This document shows, one piece after another, positions 42,434 to 51,415 of a stretch of 64,000 bases of DNA. Source of the stretch: Cronobacter sakazakii (GTDB lineage: Bacteria; Pseudomonadota; Gammaproteobacteria; Enterobacterales; Enterobacteriaceae); NCBI RefSeq assembly GCF_000982825.1, contig NZ_CP011047.1, positions 3,224,001-3,288,000 on the forward strand. The letters run 5' to 3'. The position numbers were made by a program, and so were the translations under genes. The notes beneath the pieces are model-generated. The model did no database searches, was not told where the DNA came from, and saw only the letters and a list, made by a program, of their open reading frames with translations. Each line of letters starts with the position of its first letter. The stretch's first letter is position 1.

Positions 42434-43420
42434 TTAACGGCGGCGGAACAGGGCTTTAACCAGCAGCCCTGCTACCGCTACGGCTGCCACGCCCATCACG
42501 CGGGAATCCACGGCAATGGCCTTGTTCTTTGCGTGGCTGTCAAAGCGTCCGTGCGCCTGATGACCGTTCTCCAGCGGCTGAAACAGGTAATCAGGGCGCT
42601 GCGTCGGTTCGGCTTCGTCGGTGAGTTGCCCTTCCCAGGTTTTCGCCACATAACGGTCGAGTAATCCCGGAAAGAACATATTGCCGACAATCGACATTAC
42701 CGTGTTTTTCCCGAGCCACACTTCGCGCGGCGGACGGCGCGCCACGGCGGCGTCGTAAATCGCCTTGGCGGCCACTTCCGGCTGGTAAATGGGCTCTATC
42801 GGCTGCATCCGGTGATGAAACTTATTGCGCGCCCAGTTGAACTGCGTGGTGTTAATGGCAGGCAACTGCACCATCGAGACCCGCACCCCGCTTTTCTGAT
42901 GCAGCAGTTCACAGCGCAGGGAATCGGTAAACGCGCGGATCGCCGCTTTCGCGCCGCAATAGGCGGACTGCAACGGAATCGAGCGCCACGCGAGCGCCGA
43001 ACCCACCTGAATGATGGTGCCGCTGTCACGCAACTGCATATAGCGCAGCGCGCTACGGGTGCCGTTCACCGCGCCGAGGTAAGTCACCTCGGTGACGCGC
43101 CGGAACTCGTCAAAGCTGATATCCTCCACTGGTGCGAGCACGGTTGTCATCGCGCAGTTCACCCACACCGCCATTGGCCCCAGTTCTTCTTCGATTCGCT
43201 GTGCCGCGTTGCTTACCTGCTGCGGGTCCGCCACGTCAGCGCAGATGCCAAGCACCCGGCCGCCGTAACGCTTTAAGTCTTCTGTGGCCTCCGCCACGCC
43301 CTGCTCTCCACGGGCAATGATCGCCACATCATAGCCAGAGGCCGCAAAGTAACTGGCTGTCGCGCGCCCGACTCCTGAACTGCCGCCGGTCACGACAGCA
43401 ACAAAGGCGTTTTTTGTCAT
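42434..43420 (-). CDS. SDR oxidoreductase with C-terminal membrane segment
   Basis: 328 residues. Classical SDR motifs: VTGGSSGVGRATA, active site Ser in QVGSALAWRS with YCGAK. The C-terminal extension of about 80 residues ends in a hydrophobic helix (VMGVAAVAVAGLLVKALF) and basic RRR, suggesting a membrane anchor. Convergent with the GH13 gene, one base between stops. Substrate unknown. Confidence 0.85.
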   Translation of the reverse strand: MTKNAFVAVVTGGSSGVGRATASYFAASGYDVAIIARGEQGVAEATEDLKRYGGRVLGICADVADPQQVSNAAQRIEEELGPMAVWVNCAMTTVLAPVEDISFDEFRRVTEVTYLGAVNGTRSALRYMQLRDSGTIIQVGSALAWRSIPLQSAYCGAKAAIRAFTDSLRCELLHQKSGVRVSMVQLPAINTTQFNWARNKFHHRMQPIEPIYQPEVAAKAIYDAAVARRPPREVWLGKNTVMSIVGNMFFPGLLDRYVAKTWEGQLTDEAEPTQRPDYLFQPLENGHQAHGRFDSHAKNKAIAVDSRVMGVAAVAVAGLLVKALFRRR

Positions 43421-43527
43421 GTCGTTATCCTGATTTGCGTTAAGGGTAACGAAAGCTTAGTACAGCGCGAGAAAAGTGGGCGCCCGGCGAACCGGGCGCG
43501 AGAGAAGAAAGTGCGGGAAACGCGGCG

Positions 43528-45465
43528 TCAGAACGTAGTCCAGCCCTCTTCTGTGACGGGTTTGCGCGCGGTCACGGTGACAGGCGCTGCCGAACGGATG
43601 GGCGCGGTGGCTTCCGGTCGCGGCGAAGCCGGTTGCATATTCAGGCGGAACGCGCCCGCAAGCTGGCGCAGACGCGCCGCCTCGGTGCCGAGCTCGCCTG
43701 CGGCCGCCGAGGACGCGCTGACAAGCGTCGCGTTCTGCTGCGTGGTGGCGTCCAGCTCGCCAACCGCGCGGGCGATCTGCTCAATACCGCGGCTCTGCTC
43801 CTGCGAGGCTGACGAAATCTCTTCCATAATATCGTTCACCCGGGTGACGGAACTCACCACCTCATTCATCGTTTCACCGGCGCGGGTCGCCAGCGTGCTG
43901 CCGGTTTTGATGCGGTTGACCGATTCATCAATCAGTAGCGCGATATCTTTCGCCGCCTGCGCGCTGCGCTGGGAGAGACTGCGCACTTCAGACGCCACCA
44001 CCGCGAAGCCGCGACCATGTTCTCCCGCACGCGCGGCTTCCACCGCGGCGTTGAGCGCCAGAATATTGGTCTGGAAAGAAATACTGTTGATGACCTCGGT
44101 AATGTCGGCGATTTTGCGCGAACTGGCGGAGATATCCTGCATCGTCTGCACCACATCACGCACCACGTCACCGCCGCGACCAGCGGTCTGTGATGCCTGC
44201 GACGCTATCTGGCTGGCATGGCGGGCGTTGTCGGCATTATTTTTCACGGTCGCCGTGAGCTGCTCCATGCTGGCGGCCGTCTGCACCACTGCCGTAGTTT
44301 GCTGTTCGGTACGCGCCGCGAGCGCATGGTTGCCAGAGGCAATCTCCTGCGCCGTGTGAGTGAGACGCCCGACGCTTGCGCGCAGCTCGCCAGTCATACT
44401 GCGAAGCCTCTCGTTCACGCGAGCCATCGCGCCGGTGAGTTTGCCAAATTCGTCATGGCGATCGATCTCAATCTGCGCGCTCAAATCCCCCCCGGCGATG
44501 CGCTCGGCCAGCGCCAGGTTCAGCTTCAGCGGGCGAATTATCTGGCGGCTGATGGCCCACGCGACGATAACGCCGAGCAGAATCACAAACGCGCCCAGGA
44601 TCAGGGCTAGCGTTGAGGAGCCGGACGACAGTTCGTCATTCTCAGCTTTAGTGAGCGCCACCATCTGTTTAATCGCGCCACTACTTTGATCCCCTGCCGT
44701 TTTCACCGCGCTTTCCGCGCCTTTCAGCGATTCCCGGGCGGCGTAATAATCACGACTCAGCGTCTGATAGCGCACTGTGTCCTGCCAGAGCCCTGCGAAC
44801 GGCGGCAGCAGTTCCGGCGAGAGACGGCTCACGAGCGCCTGATACTGGCTTTCTACCGCGCTGAAACGGCGCTGGAGTGCCTCGCTTGCCTCCTCTGTGC
44901 CGGTAAAGCGCAGCGCGTAAGCGTAATCCCGCAGGTTACTGATGGCGAACAGGAGATCGTAAATCGCGTAAGAGAGTTCGGGGTCGGCCACCGGCGTGCG
45001 GATAAGCTGGGTATACCGCGCGGTTTCATCCTGGCCTGCCAGCGCGTCAAGCGCGCTTCGGATCTGGCTGAGCTTCGCCGTGGCGTCGCTCATGTTGGTG
45101 ACGCTGCCCTGAAAGCTTTCCAGATAACGCCTGATATCGGCGACGATGGCGCGCTCGTTTGCGGGCCAGTCGAGGGCGCTGGCCTCAGCGGTTTTCGCGA
45201 GCGCCTCGTCAACATAGCGACTCATCAACGCGCGGGCGTCGTCATCGCCGGTATAGAAATAGTTAAGACGGTTAATTTTGGCCTGTAAGACGTCGATATT
45301 AATGTCGTCGATAAGATTACTTTTGAGGTTAGCGTCGCGGATGGCCATAAAACGCGCCACAGAGAGCGCTGTCGCCAGCGCCACCAGCAGCAGCACCACG
45401 CCAAAGCCGGCGGCGAGCTTGCGGGTTATGCGAACGTTGCGTAATCGGTTTACCAGTACAGCCAT
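43528..45465 (-). CDS. Methyl-accepting chemotaxis protein
   Basis: 645 residues. TM1 about 17-37; a large helical periplasmic domain of about 245 residues, long enough for a bimodular (HBM) ligand domain; TM2 about 285-307 (LALILGAFVILLGVIVAWAIS); HAMP; and a signalling hairpin with the conserved tip AAVEAARAGEHGRGFAVVA...VRSLSQRSA. It ends in GWTTF, matching the xWxxF pentapeptide that tethers CheR/CheB. Ligand unknown. GGAGG precedes ATG 45465. Single gene. Confidence 0.93.
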   Translation of the reverse strand: MAVLVNRLRNVRITRKLAAGFGVVLLLVALATALSVARFMAIRDANLKSNLIDDINIDVLQAKINRLNYFYTGDDDARALMSRYVDEALAKTAEASALDWPANERAIVADIRRYLESFQGSVTNMSDATAKLSQIRSALDALAGQDETARYTQLIRTPVADPELSYAIYDLLFAISNLRDYAYALRFTGTEEASEALQRRFSAVESQYQALVSRLSPELLPPFAGLWQDTVRYQTLSRDYYAARESLKGAESAVKTAGDQSSGAIKQMVALTKAENDELSSGSSTLALILGAFVILLGVIVAWAISRQIIRPLKLNLALAERIAGGDLSAQIEIDRHDEFGKLTGAMARVNERLRSMTGELRASVGRLTHTAQEIASGNHALAARTEQQTTAVVQTAASMEQLTATVKNNADNARHASQIASQASQTAGRGGDVVRDVVQTMQDISASSRKIADITEVINSISFQTNILALNAAVEAARAGEHGRGFAVVASEVRSLSQRSAQAAKDIALLIDESVNRIKTGSTLATRAGETMNEVVSSVTRVNDIMEEISSASQEQSRGIEQIARAVGELDATTQQNATLVSASSAAAGELGTEAARLRQLAGAFRLNMQPASPRPEATAPIRSAAPVTVTARKPVTEEGWTTF

Positions 45466-45678
45466 CCTGCCTCCTGTTTTACGATAGTCGGGCCTCGTCA
45501 GAGCGCCACAGGAGGTTATCGGCTAAGCCGCCGATTTTTTTAGCAAAATGTGGAAAAAAGCGGCAATAAAAATGGCCTTTTACCCGACAGCCTCGCGGGA
45601 AGCTGTCGTGACAAAGGCCATCTGAAGCGCGTGCACAGTTCATTCCAGTAACGCAGCCGGATACCGCGGCGATACCGG

Positions 45679-45858
45679 TTAGCGCGGGCGGTGCAGGCCC
45701 GGATCGATATTGCCGAAATCAAGACCATAGAGATGTCCGTAAGGGATAAAGGATTCCAGCATCAGCGCACGCGTTTCGGGCGGGTGCGGCGTGAGCCAGG
45801 CGCGGAGAATGCGACGAATACGTGAGCGCGACGCGTGACGACGTACGGAGATATGCAT
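45679..45858 (-). CDS. 59-residue basic protein of unknown function
   Basis: MHISVRRHASRSRIRRILRA at the start, Arg-rich, then an uncharged C-terminal half ending LDFGNIDPGLHRPR. GGAGG lies eight bases before ATG 45858, an unusually good signal for a short ORF. No membrane helix. No family recognised; it stands alone between the chemoreceptor and the GntR gene. Confidence 0.5.
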   Translation of the reverse strand: MHISVRRHASRSRIRRILRAWLTPHPPETRALMLESFIPYGHLYGLDFGNIDPGLHRPR

Positions 45859-45967
45859 GATGATCGCCTCCTCGGCGGTGCGCAGGCGTTGTGCTGCCCT
45901 GTCAGTAAAGCGCCGCGGAGACGAAAAGGGAAATACGCATTCCGGCAATGTTTTGCCGGTGTGCGGA

Positions 45968-46627
45968 TTAGCCGAAATACTGTTTTTTCAGGATAAGCGC
46001 GCCGTCGTTAATCGCTTTATGCACCGCGCGTGCCGCCGCTTCGCCATCGCCCGCCTCAAGCGCTTCCAGCAAATCATCATAATTATGATGACCGCGCACA
46101 AAATCGTCGGACTGCGGATAGAGATAGTTAAAGCACGGGCCGATGCGCATCCAGAGCTGCTCAATCAGCGACACCAGCGTTGGCATTTCAGCCCAATTGT
46201 AGAGCTGAAAACGAAACGCGCGGTTGGCCTGCAAAGCCTGCTCGACACTGTCGGACATTTTGGCTTCGCGAAACGCGTCACAGAGTTCACGCAGGTGAGC
46301 CATACGCGCTGGCGTCATATTTTTCGCCGCCGCTTCCGCCGCCATTCCTTCAAGGTTTTTACGGATCTTCGTCACTTCGTCGTAACGCGCCTGGCTGATT
46401 TCCGGCACCAGAAACGCCTGCGCCGGGGTCGCGTTGAGCGCGCCGGAGGAGACCAGTCGCAGCAGCGCTTCGCGTACCGGCGTGATGCTGATCCCCAGTT
46501 GATCGGCGATTTCTTTCGTGACCAGACGGGCACCCGGACGCAGGCTGCCAACGATAAGGGCGTTTTTCAATCTCACTTCCACTTGCATGGTTAAACTCAG
46601 GCGTTGCGCTTTTTCCAGATCCAACAT
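45968..46627 (-). CDS. GntR-family (FCD) regulator
   Basis: 219 residues. N-terminal winged helix (LVTKEIADQLGISITPVREALLRLVSSG) and C-terminal FCD ligand domain with metal-type residues (Asp in LCDAF, His in RGHHNYDDLLEALEAGDGEAAARAV). FadR/VanR subfamily proteins are local repressors of catabolic operons, released by a pathway metabolite. It is divergent from the peptide ABC cassette at 46805, its likely target. Confidence 0.9.
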   Translation of the reverse strand: MLDLEKAQRLSLTMQVEVRLKNALIVGSLRPGARLVTKEIADQLGISITPVREALLRLVSSGALNATPAQAFLVPEISQARYDEVTKIRKNLEGMAAEAAAKNMTPARMAHLRELCDAFREAKMSDSVEQALQANRAFRFQLYNWAEMPTLVSLIEQLWMRIGPCFNYLYPQSDDFVRGHHNYDDLLEALEAGDGEAAARAVHKAINDGALILKKQYFG

Positions 46628-46692
46628 GTTTATTTCCTGTCGTAAAAAATTTACTTTGTATTAGCAGGCGCTTAACTAACGTCTCGTCATCC

Positions 46693-46776
46693 TGACCAGA
46701 GGATATATTCTATATCTTTGATAACACGGTTTTTATGGTCAGGAAAACCAAAAATAACCAAAACGTTCACTGACCA
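46693..46776. promoter_or_regulatory. Candidate GntR operator half-sites
   Basis: TGACCA at 46693-46698, TGGTCA at 46736-46741 and TGACCA at 46771-46776 in the divergent gntR/ABC promoter region. The inverted arrangement suggests binding sites of the GntR dimer, but the spacing is wide. Confidence 0.45.
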
Positions 46777-46804
46777 GTACGACAACCATTAAGGTATTGA
46801 CCTA

Positions 46805-48298
46805 ATGAAACGACTGTCCCGTAAGCTTCTCTCACTTTCTGTGGCGCTTTCTTTATTCGCTCCGCTCAGTCAGGCCAGTTCGCTGACGATTGCGCAGCCT
46901 ACTTCCGCTACTGCCATGGATCCCGGCTTCCTGAAAGAAGCCGCGACCTTGGTGGATAACGTTTTCGATACTCTGGTGCTGCGCGATGCGCAGATGCAAC
47001 TGAAACCCGGCCTCGCCACCCAGTGGGAAGCCATCAACGACACCACATGGCAGTTCGATTTACGTAAGGATGTCAAATTTACCAACGGCGAGCCAGTCAA
47101 TGCCGCGGCGGTGAAATTCTCCATCGACCGTATTCTCGACCCGGCCAACCACGCCCCCACCATTTCTTATATTCGTACGATTAAATCGGTAGAGGTCACC
47201 GGCGACTATCAGGTGCGTATTCACACCAACGGCCCCGATCCGCTCCTGCCCACGCGCATGAGTCGTTATCCGGCCTATATCGTGCCGCCTGGTTATGTAA
47301 GTAAAGCCGGTGCTGCGGAATTTGCACGAAAACCTGTCGGAAGTGGCGCTTATATCGTCAAAACGTTCATTCCCGATGAGCGTGTTGTGATGGAGGCCAA
47401 CCCGAACTACTGGCGCGGCAAGCCGTCAATCGATGAAGTGACCTGGCGCCCTATCCCGGAAGCAACCGCGCGCATTACGGCGCTGCTGACCGGCGAGGCG
47501 CAGCTGGTGGAAGGCGTTCCGGCGGATCTCGCACCGCTGGTGAAAAGCAAACCCGGCGTGAAGCTTGAGCAGGTCAAAGGCGGCGGGCTGACGATTTATC
47601 TCGGCATTAAAAACAGTGAGCCGCCGCTGAACGACGTGCGCGTGCGCCAGGCGCTGTCGCTGGCGCTGAACCGCGACGCCTATACGCAGTCGCTGCTGCA
47701 CGGCTTCGGCACGCCGACCGGCACGCTGGCAGGCCCGAAAGACTATGGCTATAAAGCCATTGCCGCGCCGAAACAGGACAGGGAAAAAGCCAAAGCGCTG
47801 CTGAAAGAGGCAGGCTACCCGCAGGGCTTTACCGTTAAATTCCAGGCACCGCGCCGTTATATCGCCAGCGCTGACGTAGGCCAGGCCATTGTGGCCGATC
47901 TCGCCGCTATCGGCGTAAAAGCGCAGCTCGAAGTGCCGGAGTGGTCGGTCTACACCCAGCAGGTGGCGTCCGGCAAACAGGCACCGCTCTATATGCTGGG
48001 CTGGGGCTCCACCCAGACGCTGGACGCCGACGCCGCGCTCTACCCGGTGCTGCACGGGGGCGAGCCGTACTCAACGGTGAGCGATCCGGCACTGGATAAG
48101 CTCCTGAACGACAGTCGTGCCACGGTGGATGCCGCGAAGCGTAAAGCTCTGCTGGAGCAGATTCAGGAGCGCGTCGCGACCGAACAGCCGCTGATCCCGC
48201 TCTACCGCGAAGACGCGATTTACGCCTCCAGTGACAACGTCACGTTTAAAGGCCGTGAAGACGCCCGCGTGTCGTTGTTCGATATGAGGGTGAAATGA
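46805..48298 (+). CDS. Peptide/opine-type ABC substrate-binding protein
   Basis: 497 residues with signal peptide (cleavage near SQASS, residue 24). SBP_bac_5 family: ATQWEAINDTTWQFDLRKDVKFTNGEP, PVGSGAYIVKTFIPDERVVMEANPNYW, DVRVRQALSLALNRD. It delivers a peptide-like ligand to the permeases encoded next. First gene of a GntR-controlled cassette; the 3' end contains matS site 4 and overlaps the permease start (ATGA). Confidence 0.9.
   Translation: MKRLSRKLLSLSVALSLFAPLSQASSLTIAQPTSATAMDPGFLKEAATLVDNVFDTLVLRDAQMQLKPGLATQWEAINDTTWQFDLRKDVKFTNGEPVNAAAVKFSIDRILDPANHAPTISYIRTIKSVEVTGDYQVRIHTNGPDPLLPTRMSRYPAYIVPPGYVSKAGAAEFARKPVGSGAYIVKTFIPDERVVMEANPNYWRGKPSIDEVTWRPIPEATARITALLTGEAQLVEGVPADLAPLVKSKPGVKLEQVKGGGLTIYLGIKNSEPPLNDVRVRQALSLALNRDAYTQSLLHGFGTPTGTLAGPKDYGYKAIAAPKQDREKAKALLKEAGYPQGFTVKFQAPRRYIASADVGQAIVADLAAIGVKAQLEVPEWSVYTQQVASGKQAPLYMLGWGSTQTLDADAALYPVLHGGEPYSTVSDPALDKLLNDSRATVDAAKRKALLEQIQERVATEQPLIPLYREDAIYASSDNVTFKGREDARVSLFDMRVK
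48231..48243. promoter_or_regulatory. matS site 4, inside the substrate-binding-protein gene
   Basis: GTGACAACGTCAC fits GTGACRNYGTCAC (R=A, N=A, Y=C). It is near the 3' end of the coding region. Confidence 0.75.
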
Positions 48299-49140
48299 TC
48301 TTCCCTGGCCGTTACGCATCCCGTTCACGTCGCCGTCCCCTGCCGGGGGACGGCCTTCTCGGCGGCGCGCTGCTGGCTGTCCTTATCCTAGCAGCGCTGC
48401 TCTCTCCCTGGCTGCCGTTACCCGATCCGCTGCAAAGCGATCTCGCGGCGGTCTTTCAGGCTCCCGGCCCGCAGCACTGGCTGGGTGCCGATCAACTGGG
48501 CCGCGACGTGCTCTCGCGCATTCTCGCCGGTGCCCGTCTTTCGCTGTTCGTGGTGATTATCGCCGCCCTCATCGCCGCCACCATGGGCACGCTGATGGGC
48601 ATGGTGGCCGGTTACTTCGGCGGCTGGGTCGATGCGCTCATCATGCGGCTTATCGACATTCAGCTGGCGGTGCCGTTTATTCTGCTGATCCTGCTGGTGA
48701 TGGCGCTGTTTGGCACCTCGCTTGCTAACATTATTGTGATTATGGGCGTGACCAGCTGGGCGATTTACGCCCGCGTGGCGCGCGCCAGAACGCTGGAAAT
48801 CCGCGAGCTGGAGTACATTGAAGCCGCGAGAACCATGGGTTTTTCGCACCTGCGTATTATGCTGCGCCATATTTTACCGGCGCTCGCGACGCCGCTGCTG
48901 GTACTGCTGACGCTCGATATTCCGCGCCTGATTGTGCTGGAAGCCTCCGTCGGCTTTCTCGGCATGGGCATCCAGCCGCCGACGCCGACGCTTGGCAATC
49001 TTATCGGCGAAGGCCGGGCCTATATGCTGCTCGCGCCGTGGCTGGTGGTCTGGCCCGGCTGCGCCATCGCGATGCTGGTGGTGGGCTGTAACCTGCTCGG
49101 CGACTACTGGCTACGCACTACCCAGGCGAGGGTCGAATAA
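48295..49140 (+). CDS. ABC transporter permease (DppC/OppC type)
   Basis: 281 residues, about six helices; N-terminal tail of the DppC type, HWLGADQLGRDVLSRILAGARLSL, and the EAA loop EYIEAARTMGFSHLRIMLRHILP. The start overlaps the binding-protein stop (ATGA). The C-type permease precedes the B-type here, opposite to the usual dpp/opp order. Confidence 0.93.
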   Translation: MIFPGRYASRSRRRPLPGDGLLGGALLAVLILAALLSPWLPLPDPLQSDLAAVFQAPGPQHWLGADQLGRDVLSRILAGARLSLFVVIIAALIAATMGTLMGMVAGYFGGWVDALIMRLIDIQLAVPFILLILLVMALFGTSLANIIVIMGVTSWAIYARVARARTLEIRELEYIEAARTMGFSHLRIMLRHILPALATPLLVLLTLDIPRLIVLEASVGFLGMGIQPPTPTLGNLIGEGRAYMLLAPWLVVWPGCAIAMLVVGCNLLGDYWLRTTQARVE

Positions 49141-50054
49141 TGGCGCGCTATCTGATTTCCCGTTTTTTCCAGGCGCTGCTGGTGATGTTCGGCGTCTCGC
49201 TGCTGATATTTTTCAGCCTGCATCTGACAGGCGATCCGGCGGCCGTGATGATGCCGCCGGGTGCCACCACGCAGGAGATTGCCGATTTTCGTCACGCGAT
49301 GGGCTTTGACAGGCCGCTGCTCACCCAATACGCCGATTACGCGGGACACCTTCTGCGCGGCGATCTGGGGGATTCCCTGCGCTTTGGCCAGCCGGTCTCC
49401 GCGCTCATTGCCGAGCGTCTGCCCGCCACCGCGCTGCTGGCACTGACGGCGCTCGCCTGGAGCACGCTCGCGGGGCTGGCGCTGGGGCTGGTGAGCGCGC
49501 TGTGGCGCGACACTATCTGGGACCTGCTGGCGCGTCTGGTGGCCTTCAGCGGCCAGGCGGTGCCGGTTTTCTGGCTGGGGCTGCTGATGATTTTGTTCTT
49601 CAGCCTGCAGCTGCGCCTGCTGCCCTCCGGCGGCTACGGCGAGCCGTTACAGCTCGTCATGCCTGCTGTCTGTCTTGGCGCATACTATATGAGCGCGATG
49701 GCGCGTCTGGTGCGTGCCAGCCTGATTGACGTGCTGGACCAGGATTACATCCGCACCGCGCGCGCCAAAGGGCTCAGCGCCTGGCGGGTGCTGGTGCGTC
49801 ACGGGCTTCGCAACGCGCTAATCCCAGTTGTGACCGTACAGGGCATTTCGCTCGCCGCGCTGCTTGGCGGCGCGCTGGTGACAGAGATTATTTTCGCCTG
49901 GCCGGGCATTGGCCGCCTGGCGGTGCAGGCTATCCAGAACCGCGATTTTCCGCTGGTGCAGGGCGTGGTATTGCTCGCCGCACTGACGTTCGTGGTGGTG
50001 AACCTGCTGATTGATTTGCTTTACCTGGTACTGAATCCAAGGATACGTTTATGA
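49140..50054 (+). CDS. ABC transporter permease (DppB/OppB type)
   Basis: 304 residues, six helices; typical opening ISRFFQALLVMFGVSLLIFFSLHL with GDPA, and EAA loop DYIRTARAKGLSAWRVLVRHGLRNALIPV. Start overlaps the previous stop by one base (TAATG). Pairs with the C-type permease. Confidence 0.93.
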   Translation: MARYLISRFFQALLVMFGVSLLIFFSLHLTGDPAAVMMPPGATTQEIADFRHAMGFDRPLLTQYADYAGHLLRGDLGDSLRFGQPVSALIAERLPATALLALTALAWSTLAGLALGLVSALWRDTIWDLLARLVAFSGQAVPVFWLGLLMILFFSLQLRLLPSGGYGEPLQLVMPAVCLGAYYMSAMARLVRASLIDVLDQDYIRTARAKGLSAWRVLVRHGLRNALIPVVTVQGISLAALLGGALVTEIIFAWPGIGRLAVQAIQNRDFPLVQGVVLLAALTFVVVNLLIDLLYLVLNPRIRL

Positions 50055-51397
50055 CCGTTCAGCCGCATGCCAGCCTGGATGCGACCCTGGAGCTGCTCTC
50101 TTCTCTTACCGCCTGGCAAAGCGTGGCGGACCAGCCGGATGAGCAGCGATCTCTCGCCGCCTGGCTCGAAGCCTGGCTTATCGACGCACTGGACGCCGAG
50201 GTGATATTGCCGGTGGCGCAACAGCCCACCGGCAGCCCGCCGCTGGTGCATGTCCGCGTGGACATCGGCGCGCCCGACACGCTGGTGCTCTACAACATGT
50301 ATGACGTCATGCCCGCCGATGCAGAGGGCTGGCAGGTTGATCCGTTCTCCGGCGGCATTCGCCACTGGGCCGATAAAGGCGATGTGTTTATTTCGCGCGG
50401 CGCGGAGAACAACAAAGGCCCGCTCGCCGGCATGCTCACCGTCGTGCGCGATTTGTGGGAGAGCGGCAGGCTCACCACCAATCTGGAGATCCTGCTGGAG
50501 GGCGAAGAAGAATGTGGCAGCGGTACGCTCCGGCGCTATCTCGCCCGCACACCCTGCCCGGTTTCGCCCGCGCTCGCCGTGCTATTTCCGTCGCTGTGCG
50601 AATATGGCGGCGGCGCGCCGCGGCTCTATCTTGGCTTTACCGGCATGACCGCAGGCCGTCTGCGCGTCGCGGGCGGCGACTGGGGCGGCCCGCAGGCCGC
50701 CATTCATGCGAGCAACGCGGCGTGGATAGCCAACCCCGCGTGGCGGCTGGTGCAGGCGCTCGCCGCCATCGCGCCCGCCGGGCGCAACGGCGTGCTGGAA
50801 ACGCTGCCGCTGGATGACGCCGCGCTGAGTATCCTGGACGAGCTGGCCCCGCAGTTCAGCATTGCCGATGAACTGACGATGCGCAAAAGCCAGCGGCTGA
50901 CGATTTCAGGCGACACCCGCGAGGCGCTGGCGTTTTTACTTGGCAGCGCGGTGCTGAACTTAAGCGAGATCCGCACTACGCCCCTGCCGGGCCGCGGCAT
51001 TATCCCCCCGCTCGCCTGCGCCGAATTCGCGCTGCGCACGCCGCCGGGCAGTTCACCGGATATATTGCTCGACGCCATGCGCGCGTCGCTCTCTCATCTG
51101 GAGATAACAGGCGTGGAGCTGGTTGTTGATGACAGCTACCCCGGCAGGCGCTTTTCGGCTGACGACGCAGGCGTGATGGAACTTATCAATAGCTATCACC
51201 AGCAGCAGACGCGCCCGCAGATCTGGCCCTGGGCGCCCGGTTGCGCGCCAGCTTACGCCTTTGCGCCCGTCGCGCCCGCGTTTCTTATCGGCGGGCTCGG
51301 CTATGGCGGCAACGCGCACGGCGTGAATGAGTTTGTCACCCTGCGCGGGCTTACGCGCTATACCCGGTCGCTGCGCGACTGGCTGCTCTCATTCTGA
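50051..51397 (+). CDS. M20-family metallopeptidase/deacylase
   Basis: 448 residues. M20 features: metal region around LYNMYDVMP and GAENNKGPLAGML, catalytic Glu pair in LEGEEECGSG, and C-terminal region with GGLGYGGNAHGVNE supplying a His. The usual HxD of M20 (for example GHYDVVP) reads NMYDVMP here, so the first zinc ligand His is replaced by Met; activity may be altered. M20 enzymes remove acyl or amino-acid groups (ArgE, DapE, carnosinase types). ATGA overlap with the permease shows tight co-translation. Confidence 0.8.
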   Translation: MTVQPHASLDATLELLSSLTAWQSVADQPDEQRSLAAWLEAWLIDALDAEVILPVAQQPTGSPPLVHVRVDIGAPDTLVLYNMYDVMPADAEGWQVDPFSGGIRHWADKGDVFISRGAENNKGPLAGMLTVVRDLWESGRLTTNLEILLEGEEECGSGTLRRYLARTPCPVSPALAVLFPSLCEYGGGAPRLYLGFTGMTAGRLRVAGGDWGGPQAAIHASNAAWIANPAWRLVQALAAIAPAGRNGVLETLPLDDAALSILDELAPQFSIADELTMRKSQRLTISGDTREALAFLLGSAVLNLSEIRTTPLPGRGIIPPLACAEFALRTPPGSSPDILLDAMRASLSHLEITGVELVVDDSYPGRRFSADDAGVMELINSYHQQQTRPQIWPWAPGCAPAYAFAPVAPAFLIGGLGYGGNAHGVNEFVTLRGLTRYTRSLRDWLLSF

Positions 51398-51415
51398 CGG
51401 ATTCAGGAGATAACC

